A stretch of 50,377 bases of DNA from Actinomycetes bacterium (GCA_023431405.1 JAEYVZ010000064.1:1-50377); one strand, 5' to 3'. Counted from the stretch's first letter, positions 1-7,445 are shown. Program-made: numbers and translations. Notes: a model not told the origin generated them from the letters alone.

Positions 1-38
1 TCCCTGAGGAGGGCGCCCTTCCAGAAGGCTGGTCGGCG
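1..38 (-). terminator. Possible terminator region after rplT
   Basis: Downstream of the rplT stop the minus strand carries AGGGCGCCCT-type dyad symmetry and a short CCTT/AAGG pairing, which could form a weak hairpin. The window starts here, so a following T-tract cannot be seen. Confidence 0.25.
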
Positions 39-419
39 TCAGGCCTTGGGGGCGTTGACGTCGGCCGGGAGCGCCTTGCGCGCGGTCTCGACGAGCGAGG
101 CGAACACGGCCGGCTCGTTGACGGCGAGCTCGGCCAGCATGCGACGGTCGACCTGCACACCCGCGAGCCCGAGGCCCTGGATGAAGCGGTTGTACGTCAG
201 GCCGTTCTGACGGCTCGCGGCGTTGATGCGCTGGATCCACAGACGACGGAAGTCGCCCTTGCGCTTGCGGCGGTCACGGTACGCGTAGACGAGCGAGTGG
301 GTGACCTGCTCCTTGGCCTTGCGGTACAGGCGCGAACGCTGACCGCGGTAACCGGAGGCGCGCTCGAGGATGACGCGACGCTTCTTGTGGGCGTTGACTG
401 CCCGCTTGACTCTTGCCAT
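39..419 (-). CDS. rplT: Large ribosomal subunit protein bL20
   Basis: A 126-residue protein beginning MARVKRAVNAHKKRRVILER and rich in Lys/Arg, the usual start and length of bacterial L20. L20 binds 23S rRNA early in assembly of the 50S subunit. The ATG is preceded by AGGAAG at good spacing. It is the third gene of infC-rpmI-rplT, 31 bp after rpmI, and is probably cotranscribed from the promoter upstream of infC. In other bacteria L20 or IF3 feeds back on this operon; whether that holds here is not shown by the sequence. Confidence 0.97.
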   Translation of the reverse strand: MARVKRAVNAHKKRRVILERASGYRGQRSRLYRKAKEQVTHSLVYAYRDRRKRKGDFRRLWIQRINAASRQNGLTYNRFIQGLGLAGVQVDRRMLAELAVNEPAVFASLVETARKALPADVNAPKA

Positions 420-450
420 TTCGTTTACTTCCTATACGTGCGTCGGGCGC

Positions 451-645
451 TCAGCGACCGAGGAGCTTCTTGGCGACCTTCGCGTCACCCGGAGCGAGGA
501 CCTGGTCCTGCGAGAGACGACGGGTGCGCTTGGTGGGCTTGCCCTCGAAGTTGTGGCGGAGGTTCGCCTGCTGCTTCATGATCTTTCCGCTACCGGTGAC
601 CTTGAAGCGCTTCTTGGCACCCGAGTGGGTCTTCTGCTTCGGCAT
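451..645 (-). CDS. rpmI: Large ribosomal subunit protein bL35
   Basis: A 64-residue basic protein starting MPKQKTHSGAKKRFKVTGSG, the L35 signature, with the usual family length. It is a 50S structural protein. GAAGGAAG precedes the ATG. It sits between infC and rplT in the standard order, 46 bp after infC, and is almost certainly part of one operon. Confidence 0.97.
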   Translation of the reverse strand: MPKQKTHSGAKKRFKVTGSGKIMKQQANLRHNFEGKPTKRTRRLSQDQVLAPGDAKVAKKLLGR

Positions 646-691
646 GGTTCTTCCTTCGTTGTGGTTCCCGCCGAGGCGGGAGTCTGGGCCC

Positions 692-1315
692 CTACTCCGC
701 CGGAGCGGCTTCGGGGGTGTCGGTGGGGGCCTGTCCGGCCCGCGCCTCGCGTGCGGCCTGCTTCGTGGCGGCGCGCGCGGCGTTCTGCTCGGTCTTCACC
801 TCGGACTTGTTCTTGTGCGGGGCGATGACCATGACCATGTTGCGACCGTCGATCGTCGGGTTGGACTCCACCGTGCCGAACTCCGCCACGTCCTCCGCGA
901 ACTTGCGGAGCAGGCGCACACCCTGCTCAGGACGCGACTGCTCGCGACCACGGAACAGGATCATCGCCTTGACCTTGTCGCCCGCCTGCAGGAAGCCCTC
1001 GGCGCGCTTGAGCTTGGTGATGTAGTCATGCGCTTCGATCTTCAACCGGAAGCGCACCTCCTTGAGGACGGTGTTGGCCTGGTTGCGTCGCGCTTCCTTG
1101 GCCTTCTGCGCTGCCTCGTACTTGAACTTCCCGTAGTCCATGATCTTGACGACGGGGGGCTTCGAGTTGGGGGCCACCTCGACCAGATCGAGATCGGCTT
1201 CCTGAGCCAGGCGCAGCGCCACCTCGATGCGGACGACGCCGACCTGCTCACCCGCGGGTCCGACGAGGCGTACCTCGGGAACGCGGATGCGGTCGTTGGT
1301 GCGGGGATCGCTGAT
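692..1315 (-). CDS. infC: Translation initiation factor IF-3 (ATC start)
   Basis: A 207-residue IF3. The N-terminal domain begins SDPRTNDRIRVPEVRLVGP, then comes the linker and the C-terminal domain (DYGKFKYEAAQKAKEARRNQ), and an Ala/Glu-rich tail. IF3 binds the 30S subunit and rejects non-cognate start codons. I place the start at the ATC at 1313-1315 because AAGAGGAG (1324-1331) lies 8 nt upstream and the conserved family sequence begins right there. The first GTG upstream (1348) would put the Shine-Dalgarno inside the coding region and add 11 non-conserved residues. Near-cognate AUU/AUC starts on infC are known in other bacteria and let IF3 repress its own translation. First gene of infC-rpmI-rplT. 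Confidence 0.95.
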   Translation of the reverse strand: MSDPRTNDRIRVPEVRLVGPAGEQVGVVRIEVALRLAQEADLDLVEVAPNSKPPVVKIMDYGKFKYEAAQKAKEARRNQANTVLKEVRFRLKIEAHDYITKLKRAEGFLQAGDKVKAMILFRGREQSRPEQGVRLLRKFAEDVAEFGTVESNPTIDGRNMVMVIAPHKNKSEVKTEQNAARAATKQAAREARAGQAPTDTPEAAPAE

Positions 1316-1565
1316 GTGCGGAACTCCTCTTCGTGCGTGGACGGCCACCGCGACACAGGTCAGTGTCGCGGGCGAAGGATGATCACGTCCACCCGCACGA
1401 TGCGCACATCGGCAACAGTGTTCTGCACCCTGACCGCGGATCTCCCTCAGGGAGTTCCGCAGCTACCCCGTGTGACCGGAGCGGAGTGCGTGACCCGGTA
1501 GCCTGGAACGGCAAGCGCGGGTGGGATGTGATCCTCTTTCGATCCGGAGCAGAACACTCCGGTGC
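1316..1565 (-). ncRNA. Structured 5' leader of infC-rpmI-rplT (candidate cis-regulatory RNA)
   Basis: If transcription starts about 7 nt after the -10 at 1572-1577, the leader is about 250 nt. It contains three pairings: a long-range 9-bp helix (1549-1557 with 1418-1426), a hairpin with 10 paired bases and one T/T mismatch (1436-1460), and a perfect 9-bp stem with a 6-nt loop (1348-1356 with 1363-1371) just upstream of the Shine-Dalgarno. This suggests an autoregulatory leader, but I do not recognise a described family. Confidence 0.4.
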
Positions 1566-1571
1566 GCGCCA

Positions 1572-1577
1572 AGTCTA
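1572..1577 (-). promoter_or_regulatory. Candidate -10 of the infC operon
   Basis: TAGACT in a TGC-TAGACT context (TGN-extended) on the minus strand. There is no clear -35. It overlaps the 5' flank of the divergent DUF1844 gene. Confidence 0.45.
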
Positions 1578-1591
1578 GCAGAGAGCAGCAC

Positions 1592-2017
1592 GTGAGTACG
1601 ATTCCGGCCGAACAGGGCGATCAGGGCAGCGATAAGCACGACGATGCAGCCGTCGATGACAGGCAGCAGCGCTGGGAAGAGCAGGAGCGGGCCGCCCAAT
1701 CGGCGACGCGTGACATCGCCGACGTGCCAGCGGTGGAGGTCATCACGACCACCGCCGTGCACCTCATGAGCGCCGCGGCCGTGAAGGTGGGCCTGGCCGA
1801 CTCCCCCGAGACGCAGACCGACCTCGACGAGGCCCGCAAGCTCATCAACGCACTGGCCGGTCTCATCACCGCCGGCGCCCCCGAGATCAGCGACATGCAC
1901 GCGCGCTCGCTGCGAGACGGCCTGCGTTCGCTGCAGCTCGCCTTCCGCGAAGCCTCCGTGATCCCCGATCCCATCGGCAAGGGGCCGGGCGAGAAGTACA
2001 CCGGCCCCGTCAACTGA
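1592..2017 (+). CDS. DUF1844 domain-containing protein
   Basis: A 141-residue protein whose core (about residues 48-110, VEVITTTAVHLMSAAAVKVG through the LDEARKLINALAGL helix) matches my recollection of DUF1844, a small helical family common next to infC in actinobacteria. Its molecular role is unknown. The N-terminus is acidic and low in complexity. I chose the GTG at 1592, with AGAGAG 6 nt upstream, over the GTG at 1562. It is divergent from infC and convergent with the SseB gene, leaving only 6 bp between their stop codons. Confidence 0.8.
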   Translation: MSTIPAEQGDQGSDKHDDAAVDDRQQRWEEQERAAQSATRDIADVPAVEVITTTAVHLMSAAAVKVGLADSPETQTDLDEARKLINALAGLITAGAPEISDMHARSLRDGLRSLQLAFREASVIPDPIGKGPGEKYTGPVN

Positions 2018-2023
2018 CGGAGT

Positions 2024-2806
2024 TCAGGCGCTTCGTCTCAGCTTCACGGTGAGCGAGTCGGCGAGCACCGCGATGCGGTCGTCGGCCGCCCAGCGCTGAG
2101 CGAGCCGCGCGAGCACGGCATCGAGAGCCTCCCGCTCCAGCCCGTCCATGAGCTCCAGCACGACGACGAGCTCCGGTCCGCGCAGACGCGCATCAGGGTC
2201 TCCCGCCGCGACCGACACATCGATGACCGCGAGCTCCGGCGCCACGCTCTCCTGAAGCGCGCCGAACACCTCCGGCGAAAGGAAGCTGGGCTCCCAGTCG
2301 ATCCCCTGGGCGATCGCCCACACGGCCGGCCGTCGGACGACGAACTCGGTCGCGGACGTCGGATCGAGCACCATCAGGTCGGTGTCGTCGGCCGAGGCCG
2401 CGAGGGCTGCACGCACCGCCTCGACGGGGATCGGCCGCGCCGTGGCATCCCATCGCGACATGGCATCGACGGAGGAGAAGATCGGCTGCACCCGGCGCCC
2501 GTCGGGAGCCGCGACGGTCACGATCGACAGCTCCTGCGTCTTGTCGACCGTCAGGCCACTGGGCGCGACACCCTCCTCGCCCTTCTCCGCGATGAGGGGG
2601 ATCAGGACGCGGGCCGATCGCAGGGCGTCGACGACGTCTTTCTGGCTCCCGTCGCCCGCGCGGAAGCGCTGCAGGGCGGCGAGCAGGGCTGGATCGGCCG
2701 ATCCGTCGTCGGCCGCGTGCGGGTTCGCCTCGAAGCGGCGCCCCTCCCAGGGGACGCCCGCCGAATCGCCCGCGGGGTGGCAGGCGCCGTCAGGACCCTG
2801 CGACAT
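2024..2806 (-). CDS. SseB family protein
   Basis: A 260-residue soluble protein with an SseB-like N-terminal region (DVVDALRSARVLIPLI...QPIFSSVDAMSRW) and a C-terminal part with VDAVLARLAQRWAADDRIAVL. SseB-type domains are widespread in actinobacteria; their cellular role is poorly known. The ATG at 2806 lies 17 nt inside the 3' end of priA, which suggests translational coupling at the end of the hisB-hisH-priA operon. No catalytic motif is visible. A link to histidine synthesis is supported only by position. Confidence 0.75.
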   Translation of the reverse strand: MSQGPDGACHPAGDSAGVPWEGRRFEANPHAADDGSADPALLAALQRFRAGDGSQKDVVDALRSARVLIPLIAEKGEEGVAPSGLTVDKTQELSIVTVAAPDGRRVQPIFSSVDAMSRWDATARPIPVEAVRAALAASADDTDLMVLDPTSATEFVVRRPAVWAIAQGIDWEPSFLSPEVFGALQESVAPELAVIDVSVAAGDPDARLRGPELVVVLELMDGLEREALDAVLARLAQRWAADDRIAVLADSLTVKLRRSA

Positions 2807-3536
2807 CCAGTGCCTCGGCCAGGGTGAACGCCCCCGCGTAGAGCGCTTTGCCGACGATCGCGCCCTCGACGCCCAGCGGCACCAGCGCACGCAGCGCGGC
2901 GATGTCATCGAGGCTGGACACACCGCCGGATGCCACGACCGGCTTCGGCGTGCGGGAGGTGACCTCCCGCAGAAGTTCGATGTTGGGGCCGCGCAGCGTC
3001 CCGTCCTTCGTGACGTCCGTCACGACGTAGCGGCTGCAGCCCGCGTCCTCCAGCCGGTCGAGCACCTGCCAGAGGTCTCCGCCGTCGCGGGTCCATCCGC
3101 GGGCGGCGAGGGTGGTGCCGAGCACGTCGAGGCCCACGGCGATCGCGTCGCCGTAGCGGCCGATGACGTCGGCAGCCCACTCGGGGTTCTCCAGCGCCGC
3201 CGTGCCGAGGTTGATGCGCGCGGCGCCCGACTCCAGCGCGGCTTCGAGCGAAGCATCGTCTCGGATGCCGCCCGACAGCTCCACCTGCACGCCGCGCAGC
3301 TGGCGGATGACCTTGCGCAGCACTCCCGCGTTGTTACCACGCCCGAAGGCGGCGTCGAGGTCTACCAGGTGCACCCAGGCGGCACCCTGGTCGGCCCACT
3401 GGGCGGCGGCATCGACCGGGTCGCCGTAGCTCGTCTCGGTGCCGGCTTCACCCTGGGTGAGGCGCACGGCCTTCCCGTCGGCGACGTCGACGGCAGGAAG
3501 GAGGATCAGTTCAGGGGTGGAAGCGAAATCGTTCAT
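2790..3536 (-). CDS. priA: Phosphoribosyl isomerase A (HisA/TrpF-type)
   Basis: A 248-residue TIM barrel. The first catalytic Asp is in LLPAVDVADGKAVRL and the second in YVVTDVTKDGT; phosphate-binding loops appear as SGGIRDDASLE and VASGGVSSLDD. HisA isomerises ProFAR to PRFAR in histidine synthesis. In actinobacteria this family is usually bifunctional and also does the TrpF step; the GWTRDGG segment carries the Arg/Trp pair I associate with the dual enzyme (from memory). No separate trpF lies in this window. It follows hisH after 55 bp. Confidence 0.92.
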   Translation of the reverse strand: MNDFASTPELILLPAVDVADGKAVRLTQGEAGTETSYGDPVDAAAQWADQGAAWVHLVDLDAAFGRGNNAGVLRKVIRQLRGVQVELSGGIRDDASLEAALESGAARINLGTAALENPEWAADVIGRYGDAIAVGLDVLGTTLAARGWTRDGGDLWQVLDRLEDAGCSRYVVTDVTKDGTLRGPNIELLREVTSRTPKPVVASGGVSSLDDIAALRALVPLGVEGAIVGKALYAGAFTLAEALDVAGS

Positions 3537-3591
3537 GGCTCCGGGAAGTCGTTCGGGTGGCGGTGCCCGCGCGTGGGCACAAGCAGAGAGA

Positions 3592-4242
3592 TTAGCCGCG
3601 GGGAAGGGATTCGACCCAATTGGCGAGGAGACGGATGCCCGCCTCGCCGCTCTTCTCGGGGTGGAACTGAGTGGCAGACAGCGGTCCGTTCTCGACCGCG
3701 GCGAGGAACGTCCCCCCGTAGTCGCACCAGGTGATCACGGGCTCGCGGAACGGGCGGATGACATCGAGCGACCACTGCTGGGCTGCGTAGGAGTGCACGA
3801 AGTAGAAGCGCTCGTCTTCGATACCGCGGAACAGGGTCGACCTCTCTCCCGGCTGCACGGTGTTCCATCCCATGTGCGGCAGCACGGGAGCATCGAGCTC
3901 TCGCACGACCCCCGGCCATTCACCGAGTCCCTCTGTCGTCTCGCCGCGCTCGACGCCCTGGTCGAACAGCACCTGCATGCCGACGCAGATGCCGAGGACG
4001 GGCAGTCCGCCGGCGAGCCGGCGCTCGATCATCTCGTCGCCACGGCTTTCGCGCAGCGCGGTCATCACCGCCTTGAAGGCGCCGACGCCCGGCACGAGAA
4101 GGCCTGCGGCATCCCGGACCAGTCCGCGATCAGACGTCAGGCGCGCGTCGGCGCCGGCGGCGACCAGTGCCTTGACGGCGGAGTGGACGTTGCCCGAACC
4201 GTAGTCGAGCACCGCCACGATGGGCCGGGAGTCTGAGCTCAC
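3592..4242 (-). CDS. hisH: Imidazole glycerol phosphate synthase, glutaminase subunit
   Basis: A 216-residue class I glutamine amidotransferase. The nucleophile is Cys86 in VLGICVGMQ; His and Glu of the triad are in FHPEKSGE. It supplies ammonia to HisF for making IGP and AICAR; hisF is not in the window. The GTG start overlaps the hisB stop (GTGA), so the two are translationally coupled. Confidence 0.96.
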   Translation of the reverse strand: MSSDSRPIVAVLDYGSGNVHSAVKALVAAGADARLTSDRGLVRDAAGLLVPGVGAFKAVMTALRESRGDEMIERRLAGGLPVLGICVGMQVLFDQGVERGETTEGLGEWPGVVRELDAPVLPHMGWNTVQPGERSTLFRGIEDERFYFVHSYAAQQWSLDVIRPFREPVITWCDYGGTFLAAVENGPLSATQFHPEKSGEAGIRLLANWVESLPRG

Positions 4243-4850
4243 AGCGCGCCCTTGGTGCTGGGGATGCCGGTGACGAGCGGGTCGAGCGCCTTCGCCTGAC
4301 GGAACGCGCGGGCGACCGCCTTGTATTCGGCTTCGGCGATGTGGTGCGGATCGCGCCCGCCGAGCACGGTGACGTGCATCGTGAGGCCGCCGTTGAACGC
4401 GAGCGCCTCGAAGGTGTGACGCACGAGCGAGCCGGTGAAGTGCCCGCCGATCAGGTGGTGTTCGAATCCCGTGGGTTCGCCGGAGTGCACGAGGTAAGGA
4501 CGCCCGCTGATGTCGACGACCGCCTGGGCGAGGGCCTCGTCGAGAGGGACGAGGGCATCGCCGTAACGAGAGATGCCGGACTTGTCTCCCAGGGCCTGCC
4601 GGATGGCCTGGCCCAGCACGATCGAGACGTCTTCGACGGTGTGGTGCGCGTCGATGTCGGTGTCGCCCGATGCGCGCACGGTGAGGTCGGTCAGCGAGTG
4701 CTTCGCGAACGCGGTGAGCAGGTGGTCGAAGAAGGGCACGGAGGTGTCGATGTGGCTCGTGCCGGTGCCGTCGAGGTCGAGGTCCAGCTCGACGGTGGAC
4801 TCGCTCGTCGCGCGACGAAGGGATGCCGTGCGGGGCGTGGAAGCGCTCAT
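4239..4850 (-). CDS. hisB: Imidazoleglycerol-phosphate dehydratase
   Basis: A 203-residue monofunctional HisB with metal-binding motifs DIDAHHTVEDV, the GGHF...HTFEALA block and DPHHIAEAEYKAVARA. It catalyses the sixth step of histidine synthesis. No Shine-Dalgarno precedes the ATG, but TAGACT lies 7 nt upstream, so hisB-hisH-priA-SseB probably starts as a leaderless mRNA, separate from hisC (109 bp upstream). Confidence 0.96.
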   Translation of the reverse strand: MSASTPRTASLRRATSESTVELDLDLDGTGTSHIDTSVPFFDHLLTAFAKHSLTDLTVRASGDTDIDAHHTVEDVSIVLGQAIRQALGDKSGISRYGDALVPLDEALAQAVVDISGRPYLVHSGEPTGFEHHLIGGHFTGSLVRHTFEALAFNGGLTMHVTVLGGRDPHHIAEAEYKAVARAFRQAKALDPLVTGIPSTKGAL

Positions 4851-4857
4851 GCCCCCG

Positions 4858-4863
4858 AGTCTA
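4858..4863 (-). promoter_or_regulatory. Leaderless promoter -10 of hisB
   Basis: TAGACT on the minus strand, 7 nt before the ATG, with no ribosome binding site between them. Confidence 0.55.
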
Positions 4864-4958
4864 CCGAGCGGGGAGACGACCCTGCGGCACGTTTCGGCGA
4901 CAGCTGCCTGCCCCGGGGATCGTCGGCGGCGCGTGCGTCGTCGAGTGCGGTCCGCGCG

Positions 4959-6035
4959 TCAGGAGAGGGATGCGAGGGCGTCGAGGAACGCCGTCGTCTC
5001 CTCTTCGGTGCCCGCTGTGACACGAAGACTGTGCGGGATGCCGACGTCACGGATGAGCACGCCCTTGTCGTAGAGTCCGCGCCATGTCGCCACCGGGTCG
5101 TCGACCCCGCCGAACAGCACGAAGTTCGTCCAGCTCTCGTACGGCGTGTAGCCGATCGCCGACAGGGTCGCCGAGATCCGGTCGCGTTGCCCGACGATCT
5201 CGTCGACCATTCCGAGCATGACAGGCGCGTGGCGCAGCGCCGCCGCGGCTGCGGCCTGCGTGAGTGCGCTGAGGTGATACGGGAGCCGGACGAGACGGAG
5301 CGCGTCGATGACGGCCGGGTCGGCGGTGAGGTAGCCCACTCGTGCGCCCGCGAAGGCGAACGCCTTGCTCATGGTGCGCGAGACGACGAGACGTTCGCGG
5401 CCGGGGAGGAGGGTGAGCGCAGAGCGCTCGTCGCGGGGGGCAAACTCCTGATACGCCTCATCCACGATGACGATGCCGGGGGCGGCGTCGTAGACCGCTT
5501 CGATCACATCGAGGCTCATCGGGGTGCCGGTGGGGTTGTTCGGTGCACACAGGAAGACGACGTCGGGCGCGGCCTGCGCCACCTGCTCGGCCGCGGACGC
5601 GGCCGAGAGCGAATAGTCGGATTCGCGGACACCGACCACGTAGTCGGCGCCGGTGCCACGAGTGAGAAGCGGATACATCGAATAGGTCGGGCCGAATCCG
5701 AATGCCCGGCGACCAGGGCCGGCGAAAGCCATGAGGAGGTGCTGCAGCACCTCGTTCGATCCGTTCGCCGCCCACAGCTGCTCGCGAGTGAGGCCGTGTC
5801 CGAGGTACTCGGCGAAGCCTTCACGCAAAGCGGTGAATTCGCGGTCGGGATAGCGGTTCACCTCCCGCAGGGCGAGCGCTATGGAATCGAGGATGTCGTC
5901 GGCCACCTCGCCCGGAACGGGATGCGTGTTCTCGTTGACGTTCAGGGCTACCGGCAACGGCGCCTGAGGTGCCCCGTAGGGCGTGAGCCCCCGGAGATCG
6001 TCGCGGAGGGGAAGGTCTTCGAGGCGTGCACTCAC
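4959..6035 (-). CDS. hisC: Histidinol-phosphate aminotransferase
   Basis: A 358-residue fold-type I PLP enzyme. Visible motifs are LNVNENTHPVP, ANGSNEVLQHLL, CAPNNPTGTP, VDEAYQEF and the PLP lysine in SRTMSKAFAFAGARVGYL. It transaminates imidazole acetol phosphate to histidinol phosphate. I favour GTG at 6035: TAGCAT (6043-6048) lies 7 nt upstream, matching the leaderless pattern seen repeatedly here, and the alternative ATG at 6044 would fall inside that -10. It is in the same orientation as hisB but has its own promoter. hisD is not in the window. Confidence 0.94.
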   Translation of the reverse strand: MSARLEDLPLRDDLRGLTPYGAPQAPLPVALNVNENTHPVPGEVADDILDSIALALREVNRYPDREFTALREGFAEYLGHGLTREQLWAANGSNEVLQHLLMAFAGPGRRAFGFGPTYSMYPLLTRGTGADYVVGVRESDYSLSAASAAEQVAQAAPDVVFLCAPNNPTGTPMSLDVIEAVYDAAPGIVIVDEAYQEFAPRDERSALTLLPGRERLVVSRTMSKAFAFAGARVGYLTADPAVIDALRLVRLPYHLSALTQAAAAAALRHAPVMLGMVDEIVGQRDRISATLSAIGYTPYESWTNFVLFGGVDDPVATWRGLYDKGVLIRDVGIPHSLRVTAGTEEETTAFLDALASLS

Positions 6036-6042
6036 GACCTCC

Positions 6043-6048
6043 ATGCTA
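6043..6048 (-). promoter_or_regulatory. Leaderless promoter -10 of hisC
   Basis: TAGCAT on the minus strand, 7 nt before GTG 6035. It overlaps the ATG often taken as the hisC start, so it bears on start choice. Confidence 0.5.
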
Positions 6049-6058
6049 GGACGACCGT

Positions 6059-6421
6059 TCAGGGCGCGGAGACGTACTCCGCTGGGATCGCCAGGGTGTC
6101 GCCCGCATCGAGCTGCGCGGAAGGCAGCGCGTTCAGGCGCATGATGGCGTCGACGACGTCTCGCGGATCGGCGGCCGGTGCGACCTCCTCTGCGATCGAC
6201 CACAGGGTGTCGCCCGGGAACACGGTGACCGTCTCGAACGCGCCGGCAGCGGAGCCGCGCTCGCCCGATGCGAGCGCTCCTCCCCCCGACAGCATCGCGA
6301 TGCTCAGCGCGGTGACCGCCGGCAGTGACGCGAGCACTGCGAGCACCCGACGACCCCGACGCGTCAGCCGGAGCCGCGTGGTCGGCACGAGGGCGGGGGC
6401 TGCGATGTCGATGGTGGTCAT
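6059..6421 (-). CDS. LysM-domain membrane protein next to lexA (candidate SOS division suppressor)
   Basis: A 120-residue protein: a short basic cytoplasmic N-terminus, one membrane segment (about 25-48), then an extracytoplasmic LysM domain (TVFPGDTLWSIAEEVAP ... LDAGDTLAIP). LysM binds peptidoglycan. The layout (small, single membrane span, LysM, divergent from lexA) matches YneA of Bacillus and Rv2719c of M. tuberculosis, which are SOS-induced and slow cell division; DivS of Corynebacterium is analogous. The ATG at 6421 has a strong AGGAGG. The upstream region holds a palindrome that may be a LexA site. The division role is inferred from context. Confidence 0.82.
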   Translation of the reverse strand: MTTIDIAAPALVPTTRLRLTRRGRRVLAVLASLPAVTALSIAMLSGGGALASGERGSAAGAFETVTVFPGDTLWSIAEEVAPAADPRDVVDAIMRLNALPSAQLDAGDTLAIPAEYVSAP

Positions 6422-6489
6422 GGGTTCCTCCTGAGGGTGCGTGATCTCACGAGACAACGTCGCGGAAAGACCGTGCAGGGGTCTGAACA

Positions 6490-6527
6490 TTCGCACCCGA
6501 CCCTCGGCCGGGAGGGCCGGGTGCGAA
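6490..6527. repeat. Large inverted repeat between the LysM gene and lexA
   Basis: Arms of 16 nt (6490-6505 and 6512-6527) pair with a single mismatch around a 6-nt loop: TTCGCACCCG-A-CCCTC versus GAGGG-C-CGGGTGCGAA. It lies between divergent genes, probably in the 5' leader of the LysM gene, so an ordinary terminator is not expected here. Confidence 0.6.
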
Positions 6528-6536
6528 GTTCTCTTC

Positions 6537-6550
6537 CGAAGTTATCTTCG
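6537..6550. promoter_or_regulatory. Candidate LexA-type operator in the lexA/LysM intergenic region
   Basis: Perfect dyad CGAAG-TTAT-CTTCG, with the 5-4-5 geometry of Gram-positive SOS boxes (CGAAC-N4-GTTCG) but C/G swapped at one symmetric position. It lies just upstream of a lexA -10 candidate (TAGTGT, 6558-6563) and overlaps a minus-strand TAACTT facing the LysM gene. Confidence 0.45.
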
Positions 6551-6557
6551 ATATTGC

Positions 6558-6563
6558 TAGTGT
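6558..6563 (+). promoter_or_regulatory. Candidate -10 of lexA
   Basis: TAGTGT about 160 nt before the lexA ATG, 7 nt downstream of the CGAAG/CTTCG dyad. No convincing -35 is seen. Confidence 0.35.
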
Positions 6564-6721
6564 GTCAAGGGCTTCCGACATCGGAGATGAATCGAACGCG
6601 ACACGCGCTCGCTTCCTCCTCCGAGCCGGATGCACCGGATACGGTTTCGATATTCAGACCCCATCACCCACCTCCGACATTCGAAGAAGACCGCCCGGAG
6701 GATCGAGAGGAGCCGACGGCC

Positions 6722-7405
6722 ATGGACGAGATCCGGACTCCGCGCGAAAAGCCCCAGACCCGTCGCCGCAAGAGCCTCAGCGACAAGCAGCTCGCCATCC
6801 TCGAGGTCATCCAGCGCTCCATAGCGACGCAGGGTTACCCGCCGAGCATGCGGGAGATCGGTGACGCCGTCGGGCTCAAGTCGCTCTCGAGCGTCACGCA
6901 CCAGCTCAACCAGCTCGAGCTGAGCGGCTATCTCCGACGCGACCCGGGGAAGACCCGGGCGATGGAGGTCCTCATCGACCTCCCCGGCACCGCCGCGGAG
7001 AATCCGGCCGACATCACACCCGCCGTGGGAGACGCCGCCATGGTTCCCCTCGTCGGGCGCATCGCCGCCGGGGTCCCGATCACCGCAGACCAGCAGGTCG
7101 AGGAGATCTTCCCCCTGCCGCGCCAGCTCGTCGGCAAGGGAGACCTCTTCATGCTCAAAGTCAGCGGAGAGTCGATGATCGACGCCGCCATCTGCGACGG
7201 CGACTGGGTCGTCGTGCGGTCGCAGCCGACGGCGGACAACGGCGACATCGTCGCGGCCATGCTCGACGGAGAGGCGACGGTGAAGACCTTCCGTCAGCGC
7301 GACGGCCACACGTGGCTGCTTCCGCGCAACTCCGCGTTCGAGCCGATCCTCGGAGACGACGCGACAGTGCTCGGCAAAGTCGTCGCGGTCCTGCGCGCGG
7401 TCTGA
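6722..7405 (+). CDS. lexA: LexA repressor
   Basis: A 227-residue LexA. The winged-helix DNA-binding domain (about 18-80) includes YPPSMREIGDAVGLKSLSSV. The self-cleavage site is Ala116-Gly117 in RIAAGVP, and the catalytic dyad is Ser151 (SGESM) and Lys188 (ATVKTF). It represses SOS genes until RecA-ssDNA stimulates autocleavage. The ATG has GAGAGGAG upstream. It is divergent from the LysM gene and convergent with metF. Autoregulation is expected for the family. Confidence 0.98.
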   Translation: MDEIRTPREKPQTRRRKSLSDKQLAILEVIQRSIATQGYPPSMREIGDAVGLKSLSSVTHQLNQLELSGYLRRDPGKTRAMEVLIDLPGTAAENPADITPAVGDAAMVPLVGRIAAGVPITADQQVEEIFPLPRQLVGKGDLFMLKVSGESMIDAAICDGDWVVVRSQPTADNGDIVAAMLDGEATVKTFRQRDGHTWLLPRNSAFEPILGDDATVLGKVVAVLRAV

Positions 7406-7421
7406 ACCCGCGCGAGGCCTC

Positions 7422-7441
7422 CCGGCGCCACGAGACGCCGG
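7422..7441. terminator. Possible bidirectional hairpin between lexA and metF
   Basis: CCGGCG and CGCCGG pair around an 8-nt loop in the 40-bp gap between convergent lexA and metF. There is no T-tract, so this is a weak call. Confidence 0.3.
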
Positions 7442-7445
7442 ACGC

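Noticed and set aside
4341..6434. 697-codon plus-strand frame opposite hisB and hisC
   Set aside because: Antisense shadow of strongly identified histidine genes.
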